Positions 36,229-46,545 of a DNA stretch of 64,000 bases are shown here, piece after piece (position 1 is the first letter of the stretch; each line of letters begins with the position of its first letter). This DNA comes from Thermohalobacter berrensis (GTDB lineage: Bacteria; Bacillota; Clostridia; Tissierellales; Thermohalobacteraceae), in contig NZ_MCIB01000039.1 in NCBI RefSeq assembly GCF_003609645.1, positions 1 through 64,000 on the forward strand, read 5' to 3'. Below the pieces are notes generated by a model. That model worked only from the letters and a program-made list of their open reading frames with translations, was not told where the DNA came from and did not search any database. The position numbers were made by a program, and so were the translations under genes.

Positions 36229-36267
36229 CAAAAAAAGCTAACGGATTATAATCCATTAGCTTTTTAA
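36229..36267 (-). terminator. Terminator of oppF
   Basis: AAAAAGCTAACGGATT pairs with AATCCATTAGCTTTTT with one wobble on the minus strand. It ends oppBCDF before oppA. Confidence 0.88.
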
Positions 36268-36302
36268 CATAATTGTTTCAAAAACTTAATATTTTATATT
36301 AA

Positions 36303-37280
36303 TTATTTTACTTTATGACATGCTACAAAATGTCCAGGCTTAACTTCTTTTAATTTAGGTGTTTCCTTTCTACATATATCATCACACATATTACACCTAG
36401 ACTGGAACTTACAGCCTGGAGGTGGGTCTATAGGACTTGGTACATCCCCTTCTAGTATAATTCTCTTTCTGTTTCTTTCTACCTCAGGATCTGGAATTGG
36501 TATAGCTGATAATAATGCCTTAGTGTAAGGATGAAGTGGATTTTCATATAGTTCATGACTTTCTGTTAATTCCATAATTGATCCAAGGTACATAACAGCA
36601 ATTCTATCTGATATATGCTTAACCATACTTAAGTCATGGGCAATGAATAAATAAGTTAATCCAAACTCTTTTTGTAGGTCTATAAGAAGGTTAACTACCT
36701 GAGCCTGAATAGACACATCAAGGGCAGAAATCGGCTCATCACACACGATAAATTTAGGCTCTATGGCTAATGCCCTTGCTATACCTATACGCTGTCTCTG
36801 ACCACCACTAAACTCGTGTGGGAATCTATTAGCATGTTCTCTATTTAACCCTACTATTTCAAGTAGTTCATAAATTCTTTTTTGTCTCTCTTTTCCTTTA
36901 TAAAGACCATGAATGTCAATTCCTTCTCCAATTATATCAGCAACAGTCATACGAGGATTAAGGGAGGCATATGGGTCTTGGAAAATCATTTGTGCTTCCC
37001 TTGTATATTTCTTCATTTCCTTTTTATTCAACTTATGAACATTCATACCATCAAATATAACTTCGCCGCCTGTTGCCTCATATAGCCTTATTATTGTTCT
37101 ACCTGTAGTAGACTTACCACAACCAGACTCACCAACTAATCCTAAAGTCTCTCCCTCTTTAATTGAAAATGATATATCATCAACTGCCTTTAAGACAGAA
37201 CCTCTCCCAACATTAAAATACTTCTTTAGGTTTTTAACTTGAATAAGATCTTTTGCATTTGATAAATCTTTTGTTGCCAC
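36303..37280 (-). CDS. oppF: Oligopeptide ABC transporter ATP-binding protein OppF
   Basis: A 325-residue ABC ATPase with Walker A GESGCGKSTTGRT (about 54), signature HEFSGGQRQRIGIARAL (about 155), Walker B KFIVCDEPISALD and the switch histidine in LFIAHDLSMV. The C-terminal oligopeptide_HPY extension has CKFQSRCNMCDDIC, whose cysteines match the Fe-S or zinc cluster of Opp/Dpp ATPases. The GTG start overlaps the oppD stop by one base (TAGTG). It partners with OppD as the motor for peptide import. Confidence 0.95.
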   Translation of the reverse strand: MATKDLSNAKDLIQVKNLKKYFNVGRGSVLKAVDDISFSIKEGETLGLVGESGCGKSTTGRTIIRLYEATGGEVIFDGMNVHKLNKKEMKKYTREAQMIFQDPYASLNPRMTVADIIGEGIDIHGLYKGKERQKRIYELLEIVGLNREHANRFPHEFSGGQRQRIGIARALAIEPKFIVCDEPISALDVSIQAQVVNLLIDLQKEFGLTYLFIAHDLSMVKHISDRIAVMYLGSIMELTESHELYENPLHPYTKALLSAIPIPDPEVERNRKRIILEGDVPSPIDPPPGCKFQSRCNMCDDICRKETPKLKEVKPGHFVACHKVK

Positions 37281-38308
37281 TAGCCTTCCCTCCTCTCTGC
37301 TACTGGGTTCTCTACTTTTGGAGCCATTTCATGCTGTAACCAACAGTGTACATAATGGTTATCGCTAACTTGTGTTTTTTCTGGGAATTCTTCTTTACAT
37401 ATTCTCATAGCATGTTCACATCTAGCGGCAAATGGACATCCTTTTGGTGGTGAAAATAAATCTGGTGGTGTACCTTCAATTGGTACTAATCTTTCTTTAT
37501 TTTTAGTATCTAGTCTTGGAACTGATTGTAATAATCCCCATGTATATGGATGTTGTGGATTATAGAATATTTCATCAAGGGTTCCAGTTTCTACAATAAC
37601 TCCAGCATACATTACTGCTACTCTATTAGCAATATCTGCAACAACTCCAAGGTCATGGGTAATTAGTATAATTGCAGTATCAAGTTTCTCTTGTAGATCT
37701 CTCATTAAATCAAGAATCTGAGCCTGAATAGTAACATCAAGTGCAGTAGTTGGCTCATCGGCTATTAATAGCTTTGGATTACATGCCAAAGCTATAGCTA
37801 TCATAGCCCTTTGTCTCATACCACCACTAAATTCATGAGGATATTGGTCTACCCTCTTTTCTGGAGTTGGTATTCCAACAAGCTTAAGCATTTCTATAGC
37901 CTTTTCTTTAGCCTCTTTTTTGTTCAATTTTTGGTGTTTAATAAGGCCTTCCATTATCTGCTTACCAACTTTCATAGTTGGGTTTAATGATGTCATTGGG
38001 TCCTGAAAAATCATACCTATTTCACTACCACGTACTGATTCCATCTGTTTATCTGTAAGCTTAGTTAATTCTCTTCCATCAAATTTTATAGAACCTTCTT
38101 TAATTCTTCCCGGTGGCATTGGTATTAGCTTCATAATTGACTGAGATGTTACTGACTTACCACATCCAGATTCTCCAACTATAGCTAATGTTTCTCCTTT
38201 ATTTACATGGAAAGTAACTCCTCTAACTGCTTGTACTTCACCTGCGTAAGTGTCAAAAGACACCTTTAAATTATTAACTTCTAATAGAACTCTATTTTTA
38301 TCAACCAT
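37280..38308 (-). CDS. oppD: Oligopeptide ABC transporter ATP-binding protein OppD
   Basis: A 342-residue ABC ATPase with Walker A GESGCGKSVTSQS (about 45), signature HEFSGGMRQRAMIAIAL (about 160), Walker B KLLIADEPTTALD and switch ITHDLGVV. The C-terminal extension has GCPFAARCEHAMRIC. It forms the heterodimeric motor with OppF and is 15 bases after oppC. Confidence 0.95.
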   Translation of the reverse strand: MVDKNRVLLEVNNLKVSFDTYAGEVQAVRGVTFHVNKGETLAIVGESGCGKSVTSQSIMKLIPMPPGRIKEGSIKFDGRELTKLTDKQMESVRGSEIGMIFQDPMTSLNPTMKVGKQIMEGLIKHQKLNKKEAKEKAIEMLKLVGIPTPEKRVDQYPHEFSGGMRQRAMIAIALACNPKLLIADEPTTALDVTIQAQILDLMRDLQEKLDTAIILITHDLGVVADIANRVAVMYAGVIVETGTLDEIFYNPQHPYTWGLLQSVPRLDTKNKERLVPIEGTPPDLFSPPKGCPFAARCEHAMRICKEEFPEKTQVSDNHYVHCWLQHEMAPKVENPVAERREG

Positions 38309-38322
38309 TATTATTACCCTCC

Positions 38323-39240
38323 TTACTGTCTTAGTCTTGGATCTAGAGCATCTCTTAAACCATCACCAAATAAGTTGAATGCTAGCATCAGAATACTTAT
38401 TATCAGTGATGGGAAGAATAACTGGTATGGATGTACTAGAAGCATACGTATACCATCCCTAGATAATGATCCAAGACTTGCATAAGGCACTGGAATTCCT
38501 AGACCTATAAAGCTTAGGAAAGCCTCAGTAAATATAGCAGTCGGGATAGCAAAAGTTAAGTTAACAATAATTACTCCCATTGTATTTGGAATAAGGTGTC
38601 TTAATATAATTCTTTTTGCGTCAGCACCTAAAGTTTTAGCTGCCATAACAAATTCCATTTCTTTTAATTGGAGTACCTGACCACGTACTAGACGTGCTGT
38701 ACCTCCCCAGCCGGCTATTGCCATAGCTATAATTATAGTTCCTAATCCTCTTTCCATAACAACCATAAGCATAATTACCCATAGTAAGAATGGAATTGAG
38801 AATAATATATCAACAATACGCATCATTATATTGTCTACATTTCCACCAAGATAACCTGCAATACCTCCATAAATAACTCCTATTGTAAAGTTTAATAATG
38901 CAACAACTACTCCGATAAATATGGAAATTCTTGCTCCTACCCAACATCTAACAAATAAACTTCTTCCTAATTCATCTGTACCAAACCAGTACTCACTGCT
39001 AGGTGTTTGGTTCATAAGTAACAGATCACCTTCATCAAATTTATATGGTCTCATATAAGGACCAGCCAAAGACATAAAAATCATAATACCTAATATTATA
39101 AGAGAAGCAATTGCTAATTTGTTTGCTTTCAGCCTTCTCCAAGCATCTTGCCAATATGTCATACTAGGCCTAACAACAGCTTGTGATTCTTTTATACTTT
39201 TCCCTACAATCTCAAACTTTTCTCTGCTTAATTCTGCCAT
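38323..39240 (-). CDS. oppC: Oligopeptide ABC transporter permease OppC
   Basis: A 305-residue permease. After a soluble N-terminal tail with YWQDAWRRLKANKLAIASL come about six helices. The EAA coupling loop is EFVMAAKTLGADAKRIILRHLIPNT (about 195-220 overall), and the N-terminal WFGTDELGRSLFVRCWVGAR marks the DppC/OppC type. It pairs with OppB. Both neighbours are 14 bases apart. Confidence 0.94.
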   Translation of the reverse strand: MAELSREKFEIVGKSIKESQAVVRPSMTYWQDAWRRLKANKLAIASLIILGIMIFMSLAGPYMRPYKFDEGDLLLMNQTPSSEYWFGTDELGRSLFVRCWVGARISIFIGVVVALLNFTIGVIYGGIAGYLGGNVDNIMMRIVDILFSIPFLLWVIMLMVVMERGLGTIIIAMAIAGWGGTARLVRGQVLQLKEMEFVMAAKTLGADAKRIILRHLIPNTMGVIIVNLTFAIPTAIFTEAFLSFIGLGIPVPYASLGSLSRDGIRMLLVHPYQLFFPSLIISILMLAFNLFGDGLRDALDPRLRQ

Positions 39241-39254
39241 CTAATCTTCCCTCC

Positions 39255-40175
39255 TTACTCATCTATTCTTATTCTTGGATCTACTATTCCGTAAAGTATA
39301 TCAACTACAAATACCATCATAATTAGTAATGTTGCATAGAATAATGTTGTACCAAGTATTAATGTATAGTCACGTTGATTAATCGCATCAACGAAATATT
39401 TACCCATTCCTGGAATACCAAATATACTTTCTATTACGAATGAACCAGTCATAATTGCTGCTGTTAAAGGACCAAGAACTGTTATTACAGGTAGGATTGC
39501 ATTTCTGATAACGTGTTTTACTACTATAGCAGGCTTAGATAATCCTTTAGCCTTTGCAGTTTTAATGTAGTCTTGACCCATAATTTCAATCATGTTTGTT
39601 CTCATTAATCTAGCCTGGAATGCTATAAGTCTAAAACCAAGAGCAAAGACGGGTAATATCATAAATTTAAGTTTTCCCCAACCTGCAACAGGTAAAATTT
39701 CAAGTTGAACACCAAACCAATACTGGAACATTCCGGCAAGAACGAAACTAGGTACAGATACACCTATAACTGCTACTAATATTGCAAAATAGTCAAAGAA
39801 GCCTTTATTGTTTAAGGCGGCTATTATTCCCAGAGTTAATCCCAGAGTAACACCAACTCCTACTGCTGCCAATCCTAATTTTGCCGAATTAGGAAAAGCT
39901 GAAAATAATATTCCGTTTACTGTCCTGTTTTTATACCTTAATGATATTCCTAAATCTCCCTTAGCTAAATTTTTAAGATATAGGAAGTATTGAACAATAA
40001 GTGGTTTGTCCAAATTATATTTACGCTTTAAGTTTTCCATAATTTCTGGGGGAAGTTTTTTAGAATCTGTAAAAGGGTCTCCAGGTATAGCATGCATTAA
40101 AAAGAATGTAACTGTGGCAATAAGCCATATACTTATAACCATATAAATAAGCCTTTTAGTTATATATTTTCCCAT
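39255..40175 (-). CDS. oppB: Oligopeptide ABC transporter permease OppB
   Basis: A 306-residue permease with six helices. The N terminus MGKYITKRLIYMVISIWLI, the TFFLMHAIPGDPF motif and the EAA loop QDYIKTAKAKGLSKPAIVVK (about 200-220) are typical of OppB/DppB. It is the first gene of oppBCDF. The 615-base upstream gap (40176-40790) contains a promoter candidate and a CodY-like site, otherwise AT-rich sequence without genes. Confidence 0.94.
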   Translation of the reverse strand: MGKYITKRLIYMVISIWLIATVTFFLMHAIPGDPFTDSKKLPPEIMENLKRKYNLDKPLIVQYFLYLKNLAKGDLGISLRYKNRTVNGILFSAFPNSAKLGLAAVGVGVTLGLTLGIIAALNNKGFFDYFAILVAVIGVSVPSFVLAGMFQYWFGVQLEILPVAGWGKLKFMILPVFALGFRLIAFQARLMRTNMIEIMGQDYIKTAKAKGLSKPAIVVKHVIRNAILPVITVLGPLTAAIMTGSFVIESIFGIPGMGKYFVDAINQRDYTLILGTTLFYATLLIMMVFVVDILYGIVDPRIRIDE

Positions 40176-40307
40176 TCTTTCACACCTCCGATTGTAATAT
40201 TTTAGAATTTTCGGTCAAATTAAAGTAGATAATTAATTTTTTACCAGTTTTCCACCTCCCGATAATTTCTTTCCCAATCCTATTGCAAAAGTTAATCAAT
40301 TAAAATC

Positions 40308-40322
40308 AATTTACAGAAAATT
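40308..40322. promoter_or_regulatory. CodY-like operator upstream of oppB
   Basis: AATTTACAGAAAATT differs at one of fifteen positions from the CodY consensus AATTTTCWGAAAATT. It lies in the presumed oppB leader. CodY is not encoded in this window, so this is inference. Confidence 0.55.
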
Positions 40323-40391
40323 ATGTTATTTCATATGACAAGGTGTGGATAAATATACTAAAAAAATAAATGTTTAAAATACTTCTATTAT

Positions 40392-40420
40392 AATATATAG
40401 GACTTTATTACTTTTTTCAA
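40392..40420 (-). promoter_or_regulatory. Candidate sigma-A promoter for oppBCDF
   Basis: On the minus strand TTGAAA (40415-40420), 17 bases, TATATT (40392-40397). It would give a leader of about 210 bases containing the CodY-like site. Confidence 0.45.
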
Positions 40421-40765
40421 GATTTTAGATTATTTAGATTGTCTAACAATCAATAGGTTGATGTAAATAGCTAAAATAAGGGCTTTATTAACTTTTTTTA
40501 ATATTTTTTTACACATGATTTACATAATCAATTTTTTTAGTTATATGGACCTTTTTTGTAATTTTAAGCTATTTTATAATTCATTATATTTAGATTTAAT
40601 TTACTTCTTTTTTACTTGATTATAGTTTTTTGTTTATATTTATTAATCTATTTTTATGTTTATAATTTAAAAATTTATTCCAAGTAATTATTAAAGTTTT
40701 GAAAAAATTATAGTTACTATGTTAAAAATTGTATTTAAATTGCAAAAAGGTTAAATAAAAATTGC

Positions 40766-40800
40766 AAAAGAATAGGTGAGATATACCCACCTATTCTTTA
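40766..40800 (-). terminator. Terminator overlapping the gatB stop
   Basis: AAAGAATAGGTG pairs with CACCTATTCTTT; the right arm includes the gatB stop codon. Minus-strand CTTTTGCAATTTTT follows. Confidence 0.85.
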
Positions 40801-42218
40801 ATCATCTCTAATATTAATTTATTTACCATTTGTGGATTTGCTTTACCCCTTGTGGCCTTCATTACCTGTCCAACTAAGTATCCTAAAGCCCTATCCTTTC
40901 CATTTCTATAATCAATTACAGACTGTTCATTTTCAGCTATTACATTTTCTACTATTTCTCTTAATTTATTTTCGTCTGTTATCTGTATTAATCCTTTTTC
41001 CTTAACTATAGTATTTGGATCCTTTCCTTCTTCAAACATTGTCCTTAATACTTTTTTACCTATTTTATTATTAATTTTTCCTTCATTTATTAGCTTTAGT
41101 AAGTCTGCTAAATCTTTAGGAGTAAATTTAATATCCTCTATTTCCATTTCTTCTTCATTAAGTCTTCTTAACACATCTCCCATTATCCAGTTACTTATTT
41201 GTTTTGGATCTTTAGCATAATTATTAGTCTCTTCATAAAAGTTTGCTAAAGCCCTAGAAGATGTAATGACTTCTGCATCATATTCAGGTAATCCATACTC
41301 TTTTATAAACCTCTCTTTTTTTACATGAGGTAATTCTGGTAAGTTTTCTCTAATATTTTCAACCCATTCTCTATCTATTTCTAATTCCACAATATCAGGC
41401 TCTGGAAAATATCTATAATCCTCAACATTTTCCTTTACCCTCATTACTATTGTTTCATTTTTAGACTCATCCCATCTTCTTGTCTCTCTTCTAGTATCTT
41501 TACCCTCTTCTAATAGTTTTTTATGTCTTTTTTCTTCATATTCCATAGCCTTTACAGCAGCTTTAAAGGAGTTTAAATTCTTTAATTCAGTTATTGTAGT
41601 TTTTGAACCCTTTTCTTCATCTACAACATTTATATTTATATCAACCCTTAATGAACCTTCTTCCATTTTACAGTCAGATACTTCAATATATTGTAATATT
41701 GATTTTAGTTTGTCTAAAAACATTTTAGCCTCTTCTGGAGAGTTCATATCAGGTTCTGTAACTATCTCTATTAACGGAACTCCACTTCTGTTATAGTCAA
41801 GTAGTGAGCCTCCATCTATTGAGTGGATCGATTTACCAGTATCCTCCTCAATATGTACTCTTCTTATTCTTATTTTTTTCTTTCCCTTTTCTGTCTCTAT
41901 TTCAACATAACCTTCTTTACATAAAGGCATATCATATTGAGATATCTGATATCCCTTTACTAAGTCTGGATAGAAATAATTTTTTCTATCCATTTTTGTT
42001 TTCTCAGATATATTACAATTTAAAGCCAAACCTGCCTTCATTCCATACTCAACAACCTTTTTATTTAAAACAGGAAGTGTCCCAGGAAGGCCTAAGCATA
42101 TAGGACAGCAATGTGTATTTACTTCTCCACCAAATTCTGTTGAACAATCACAGAATATCTTCGATTTTGTCATAAGCTCAGCATGTATCTCAAGTCCAAT
42201 TATTGTATTATAGGACAT
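40791..42218 (-). CDS. gatB: Asp/Glu-tRNA amidotransferase subunit B
   Basis: A 475-residue protein that binds misacylated Glu-tRNA(Gln) or Asp-tRNA(Asn) and activates it for amidation. The N-terminal catalytic cradle contains IGLEIHAELMTKSKIFCDC, CPICLGLPGTLPVLN, MDRKNYFYPDLVKGYQISQYD and EEDTGKSIH; the C-terminal YqeY-like tail domain ends MKATRGKANPQMVNKLI. It is the last gene of gatC-gatA-gatB. ATG with AGGAGG upstream. Confidence 0.97.
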   Translation of the reverse strand: MSYNTIIGLEIHAELMTKSKIFCDCSTEFGGEVNTHCCPICLGLPGTLPVLNKKVVEYGMKAGLALNCNISEKTKMDRKNYFYPDLVKGYQISQYDMPLCKEGYVEIETEKGKKKIRIRRVHIEEDTGKSIHSIDGGSLLDYNRSGVPLIEIVTEPDMNSPEEAKMFLDKLKSILQYIEVSDCKMEEGSLRVDININVVDEEKGSKTTITELKNLNSFKAAVKAMEYEEKRHKKLLEEGKDTRRETRRWDESKNETIVMRVKENVEDYRYFPEPDIVELEIDREWVENIRENLPELPHVKKERFIKEYGLPEYDAEVITSSRALANFYEETNNYAKDPKQISNWIMGDVLRRLNEEEMEIEDIKFTPKDLADLLKLINEGKINNKIGKKVLRTMFEEGKDPNTIVKEKGLIQITDENKLREIVENVIAENEQSVIDYRNGKDRALGYLVGQVMKATRGKANPQMVNKLILEMIKE

Positions 42219-42289
42219 ATTTACTTTTACCTCCTTTTTTCATTAGCAATTTTCAATTACTTTTAAATATTAAATCCATATATTATCAA

Positions 42290-43750
42290 CTACTTTATTT
42301 CTGGCGTTTTCTTTTCATAATTGCTATTTTGCTCATATGCATATGCTGTTTTTAATATAGTACTTTCGTCAAAAGCCTTACCGATAATTTGCATACCTAC
42401 TGGTAACCCATCAATATATCCACATGGCATTGAAAGTGCAGGTACTCCAGCAAGGTTTATAGATACTGTTAATATATCAGATAGATACATTGATATTGGA
42501 TCTTCTTTCTTTTCTCCAATCTTGAAAGGTAATGTTGGTGTTGTTGGAGAAATTATTACATCATATTTTTTAAATACATCTTCAAAGTCTTTCTTAATTA
42601 ACGTTCTAACCTTTTGAGCCCTCTTATAATATGCATCATAGTATCCTGAACTTAAGCAGTATGTTCCTACCATAATTCTCCTTTTAACTTCTTCACCAAA
42701 TCCTTCACTTCTAGTCTTAATAAATAATTCATCAATAGAATTATAATTTTCTGTTCTATACCCGTATCTTACACCATCAAATCTAGCTAAGTTAGAGCTT
42801 GCCTCTGCTGGGGCAATTATATAATATGTACTAAGGGCATATTCTGAATGAGGAAGTGAAACTTCACTAACTTCTGCACCTAATCCCTCTAAAACTTTAA
42901 CAGCATCGTAAATCTTATCTTTTACTCTTGAATCTATCCTATCATCAAAATACTCCTTTGGAAGTGCTATCTTTAATCCTTTTACTCCTTCTTTTAAAGC
43001 CTTAGTATAATCTACTTTCTCTCTATTTACTGAAGTAGAATCCATTTTATCATATCCTGCTATATTATTTAACACTATAGCACAGTCTTCTACATCCTTT
43101 GTCATTGGACCAATTTGGTCTAATGATGATGCAAATGCAACTAATCCATATCTAGATACTAACCCATATGTTGGCTTTAGTCCAACTATTCCACAAAAAG
43201 CTGCAGGTTGTCTTATAGAACCTCCTGTTGATGAGCCAAGGGCATATACTGCTTCATCTGAAACTACTGCAGCAGCAGAACCACCACTTGAACCCCCCGG
43301 AACTCTACTTAAATCCCATGGGTTTTTAGTAGTTTTAAAGGCTGAATTCTCAGTTGAAGAACCCATTGCAAATTCATCTAGATTTGTTTTTCCTAATATT
43401 ATAGCATCTTCATCCTTTAATTTTTTTGTAACCGTTGCATCATATGGTGGAACAAAATTTTCTAACATTTTAGAACCACAAGTTGTCTTTACGCCTTCAG
43501 TAACTATATTATCCTTTACAGCAACAGGTATCCCTGCTAAGTCTCCAAGCTCTTCGCCTTTTGCTAGTTTTTCATCAACCTCTTTAGCCTTTTTTAATGC
43601 CTCCTCCTTAGTTAAAGTTATGTAACTTTCAACCTTTCCTTCAACTTTTTCTATTCTTTTAAAGTACCTATTTACTAATTCCTCTGAAGAAATTTCTTTT
43701 TTTCTTAATTTGTCCCTTAGTTCATGTATAGTAAAGTTATTTAAATCCAT
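42290..43750 (-). CDS. gatA: Asp/Glu-tRNA amidotransferase subunit A
   Basis: A 486-residue amidase-signature protein that releases ammonia from glutamine for GatB. The catalytic triad is visible: lysine in VAVKDNI (about 78), and the two serines in [33 protein letters not shown] (about 152-176). The ATG at 43748-43750 has AAGGGG at suitable distance; a GTG nine bases earlier is less likely. It lies 45 bases after gatC. Confidence 0.97.
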   Translation of the reverse strand: MDLNNFTIHELRDKLRKKEISSEELVNRYFKRIEKVEGKVESYITLTKEEALKKAKEVDEKLAKGEELGDLAGIPVAVKDNIVTEGVKTTCGSKMLENFVPPYDATVTKKLKDEDAIILGKTNLDEFAMGSSTENSAFKTTKNPWDLSRVPGGSSGGSAAAVVSDEAVYALGSSTGGSIRQPAAFCGIVGLKPTYGLVSRYGLVAFASSLDQIGPMTKDVEDCAIVLNNIAGYDKMDSTSVNREKVDYTKALKEGVKGLKIALPKEYFDDRIDSRVKDKIYDAVKVLEGLGAEVSEVSLPHSEYALSTYYIIAPAEASSNLARFDGVRYGYRTENYNSIDELFIKTRSEGFGEEVKRRIMVGTYCLSSGYYDAYYKRAQKVRTLIKKDFEDVFKKYDVIISPTTPTLPFKIGEKKEDPISMYLSDILTVSINLAGVPALSMPCGYIDGLPVGMQIIGKAFDESTILKTAYAYEQNSNYEKKTPEIK

Positions 43751-43795
43751 CTTTTTCACCCCTTCTAAAAATGTAAAAATTATTTTTATGTTATC

Positions 43796-44083
43796 TTAGT
43801 CTAATACATTTGGTATCTTAAAAAAGCCCGTTTCTTTATCTGGTGCATTAGATAAAACTTTATCCCTATCCATTGATTTTCCTACTTTGTCCTCTCTCAT
43901 TACATTTTTTATTGGATGTACATGATATGTAGGCTCTATCCCTTCAACATCAACCTCTTTAAGCTTTTCCACATACTCTATAACTGAAGCAAATTTTTGA
44001 GTAAAATCTTCTATTTCCTCTTGACTAAACTCCAATCTAGCTAGTTTTGCAACATGTTTTACATCTTCCTTAGAAATATCCAT
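43796..44083 (-). CDS. gatC: Asp/Glu-tRNA amidotransferase subunit C
   Basis: A 95-residue linker subunit that stabilises GatA and GatB. It starts with the family pattern ISKEDVKHVAKLARLEFSQEE and contains the typical EGIEPTYHVHP and ending DKETGFFKIPNVLD. It is the first gene of the operon, with AGGAGG before the ATG. The 332-base gap upstream (44084-44415) holds the ligA terminator and no other feature I can support. Confidence 0.95.
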   Translation of the reverse strand: MDISKEDVKHVAKLARLEFSQEEIEDFTQKFASVIEYVEKLKEVDVEGIEPTYHVHPIKNVMREDKVGKSMDRDKVLSNAPDKETGFFKIPNVLD

Positions 44084-44331
44084 TCTTTAATCCTCCTTTT
44101 TAGTTTCTTTAGTATGCTAAAGTATACCTAGATCATTTTTGCAAATAAAAAAACTTGCTTAAATATATCCATCTACTGCTTTTATTATTGTTACCTAAAA
44201 TTAATTGGATAAACATTCAATTTATCCCTTACAGAATATGATACAACAATACAATCTCTCTGTAAACTAAATCAGTAACCCTTTGTCCAAAACCACATAT
44301 TATATAAATGTAAAAGTAAACCGTCTTTTTA

Positions 44332-44381
44332 TTAAATAAAGATAAAAGAAAGGAGATAGCCTCCTTTCTTTATCTTTATAC
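44332..44381 (-). terminator. Terminator of ligA
   Basis: A long stem, AAAGATAAAAGAAAGGAG against CTCCTTTCTTTATCTTT with one bulge, lies 35 bases after the ligA stop. It is purine/pyrimidine rich and can act on both strands. Confidence 0.85.
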
Positions 44382-44415
44382 TTTTAATTTTCAATTAATT
44401 GTCAATTGTAAATTG

Positions 44416-46431
<2,016 letters not shown>

Positions 46432-46545
46432 TTACCATCCATATTTTCCCAAAATCGAAAGGGGAACCCGGTTCACGTTTCATTAAATTTTTCTACTAAC
46501 TACAAGCTACTAACTACTAACTGATTTTGATTCTCAATTGCTAAA

